The notes under the pieces: generated by a model | What the model saw: only the letters and a program-made list of their open reading frames with translations | Databases searched by the model: none | Told to the model about the DNA's origin: nothing | Assembly (NCBI GenBank): GCA_030691225.1 | Contig: JAUYES010000244.1 | Span: 1-6,324 of the forward strand | Reading direction: 5' to 3' | From: Holophaga sp. | GTDB lineage: Bacteria; Acidobacteriota; Holophagae; Holophagales; Holophagaceae | DNA length: 6,324 nt | Shown: positions 5,792 to 6,324 of the stretch, one piece after another | Layout: the number at the start of each line of letters is the position of its first letter | Numbering within the stretch: the stretch's first letter is position 1 | Translations under genes and position numbers: made by a program

Positions 5792-5872
5792 TCATACTTC
5801 ACCCCAAGCTGTATCCACGGCCTTGTCGACTTCGGCTTCGAGTTCCTGGATTTTGGCGTGCATTTCCAGCAT
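5792..5872 (-). pseudogene. Possible 3' remnant of a gene (26 codons)
   Basis: The 26-residue frame reads MLEMHAKIQELEAEV and continues DKAVDTAWGEV before a TGA stop. An in-frame TGA lies just upstream of the ATG, and no ribosome site is evident. The amphipathic helix ELEAEVDKAVDTAW is more protein-like than anything around it. It faintly recalls the extreme C-terminus of adenine-specific type II restriction-modification methylases (…ELDxxVDxAVxxxYG…). It could therefore be the tail left when an inserted gene decayed, or chance. The resemblance is from memory and weak. Confidence 0.25.
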
Positions 5873-5886
5873 GGGTTCTTTCGGTC

Positions 5887-5903
5887 AAGGCGTGATGAAA
5901 GGG
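5887..5903 (+). repeat. 17-bp direct repeat, right copy
   Basis: Second copy of the imperfect 17-bp direct repeat whose partner is at 5652-5668 (15 of 17 identical, 235 bases apart). Confidence 0.4.
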
Positions 5904-5970
5904 GATGATTGCACTTCAACGACCACGTATTTCCTTCGCAGAGGCGCTGTTTGTTTTCTGTTTTTTTCCA

Positions 5971-5998
5971 TGTTCTCCGTGCCTCCGTGGTGAATCCA
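5971..5998. repeat. Dispersed intergenic repeat motif (CTCCGTGCCTCCGTGGTGAA type)
   Basis: CTCCGTGCCTCCGTGGTGAA lies just past the stop of the BatA-like gene. I recognise this wording from intergenic DNA in many unrelated bacteria, where its reverse strand yields spurious peptides of the FTTEARR kind, exactly as here. Internally CTCCGTG occurs twice (5975 and 5983). Whether it is a mobile miniature element or another type of dispersed repeat is not known from this sequence. Confidence 0.6.
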
Positions 5999-6002
5999 TT
6001 TT

Positions 6003-6324
6003 TCAGTTCTGCACCCACTGCGGTCGCTTCCGTCCACGTTTCCGCATGAGATCAATGGCGAGAGGCAAGGCGAGGAGCGCGGCAGCGGCCAGAATCCACT
6101 TGGCCAAGGGCTTGCCTTCCGAGGGGGCGTCTACCGGTAAGGCCGTTTTTTCCAGCTTGTCCACGGCGGCCAGGCTGCGTTCGAGCCCTTGGGGATCATC
6201 GGCCGCCAAGTATTCGCCGCCCGTGAGCATGGCTATCTGGCGCAGGGCATCGGGATCCGTATCCACCTTGAGCATGGCGAAATTGCCGCCATCGATGGGA
6301 TACAGGCTTTCGCCGCCGGGGCGG
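6003..6324 (-). CDS. batA: BatA-like von Willebrand A protein, C-terminal end (cut by the right edge)
   Basis: The last 106 residues of a membrane vWA protein; the frame is open to the edge of the window. Visible are the end of the vWA domain with the family-typical pattern ESLYPIDGGNFAMLKVDTDP, then DALRQIAMLTGGEYLAADDP and LERSLAAVDKLEKT. In BatA-type proteins this corresponds to the stretch in which the protein must satisfy a TGG-x-Y...D-LEKT sequence after the last strand. A single transmembrane helix (about LAKWILAAAALLALPLAID) follows, then a basic cytoplasmic tail (KRGRKRP). The MIDAS motif itself lies outside the window. It precedes the BatB-BatC gene in the same direction, the order expected in bat operons, but 454 bases away instead of being tightly joined. 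The alternative is another vWA/aerotolerance-type paralogue. Confidence 0.85.
   Translation of the reverse strand, partial: RPGGESLYPIDGGNFAMLKVDTDPDALRQIAMLTGGEYLAADDPQGLERSLAAVDKLEKTALPVDAPSEGKPLAKWILAAAALLALPLAIDLMRKRGRKRPQWVQN

Larger units (their letters stand above)
5549..6002. other. 454-base non-coding gap with dispersed repeats, splitting the bat locus
   Basis: No credible gene spans this interval. The open frames through it translate to Arg/Lys/Cys-rich strings such as GFTTEARRTWKK and FIGVYRCSSV, which I know as spurious products of widely scattered intergenic repeats. It contains, from left to right, a TTTATCCGTGG motif near 5616-5626, T-rich tracts (5681-5696), the periodic inverted repeat at 5698-5783, a 26-codon ORF (5792-5872), another T-rich stretch (5951-5968) and a second repeat motif (5971-5998). 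Base composition is clearly AT-richer than the flanking vWA genes. Confidence 0.75.

Noticed and set aside
5550..5795. 81-codon minus-strand frame (MRFAFIGVYRCSSV...)
   Set aside because: It consists of translated ATCGGTG repeat units and T/A tracts, with no domain-like pattern.
5749..6018. 89-codon minus-strand frame (GFTTEARRTWKK...)
   Set aside because: The translation is of a dispersed intergenic repeat; this type of peptide is a known gene-finder artefact.

Overview
The window looks like chromosomal DNA of a Gram-negative bacterium. It is moderately to strongly GC-rich: the 60 bases from 4621 are 72% GC by hand count. Short gaps separate mostly envelope and housekeeping genes. Two lipoproteins, secreted proteins with cleavable signal peptides, a Bat-type von Willebrand A locus and dispersed intergenic repeats would fit an Acidobacteriota (Holophaga/Geothrix-like) or similar environmental genome. 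The taxonomic guess is inference only; no marker in the window fixes it.

Layout, left to right. The first 527 bases hold the N-terminal third of cysteinyl-tRNA synthetase (minus strand, running off the left edge). A coiled-coil plus GAF-domain protein diverges from it (590-1222, plus). It converges on a YbgC/FadM-type hotdog thioesterase (1219-1620, minus), and the two stop codons share one CTAG. A rho-independent terminator at 1635-1661 closes the next minus-strand gene, a small secreted protein of unknown function (1685-2044). Divergent from that is an exported thioredoxin-fold protein with a WCGPC site (2225-2632, plus). A hairpin lies in the convergent gap at 2641-2676. Two minus-strand lipoproteins follow: one ends in a SHOCT domain (2743-3258), the other resembles DUF4823 (3449-3982). 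Both are clearly lower in GC than the rest.

The right part is a Bat (aerotolerance-type) locus read leftwards. The C-terminus of a BatA-like vWA protein enters from the right edge (6003-6324). A long BatB-like vWA protein follows (4052-5548), and its C-terminal half is a BatC-like TPR and polyproline segment, giving an apparent BatB-BatC fusion. The two genes are separated by 454 bases without a credible gene. This gap holds a 10-bp-periodic inverted repeat, a second dispersed-repeat motif, and a 26-codon fragment that may be a gene remnant.

How the genes fit together: the two vWA proteins probably form one membrane-anchored complex with metal-dependent (MIDAS) binding sites facing the periplasm. 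In known bat operons these accompany a MoxR ATPase, which would lie outside this window. The remaining genes look like individually transcribed units. I see no defence, CRISPR or obviously new multi-gene system. The most unusual parts are the BatB-BatC fusion with an apparent fossil signal peptide, the repeat-filled gap splitting the bat locus, and the low-GC lipoprotein pair.
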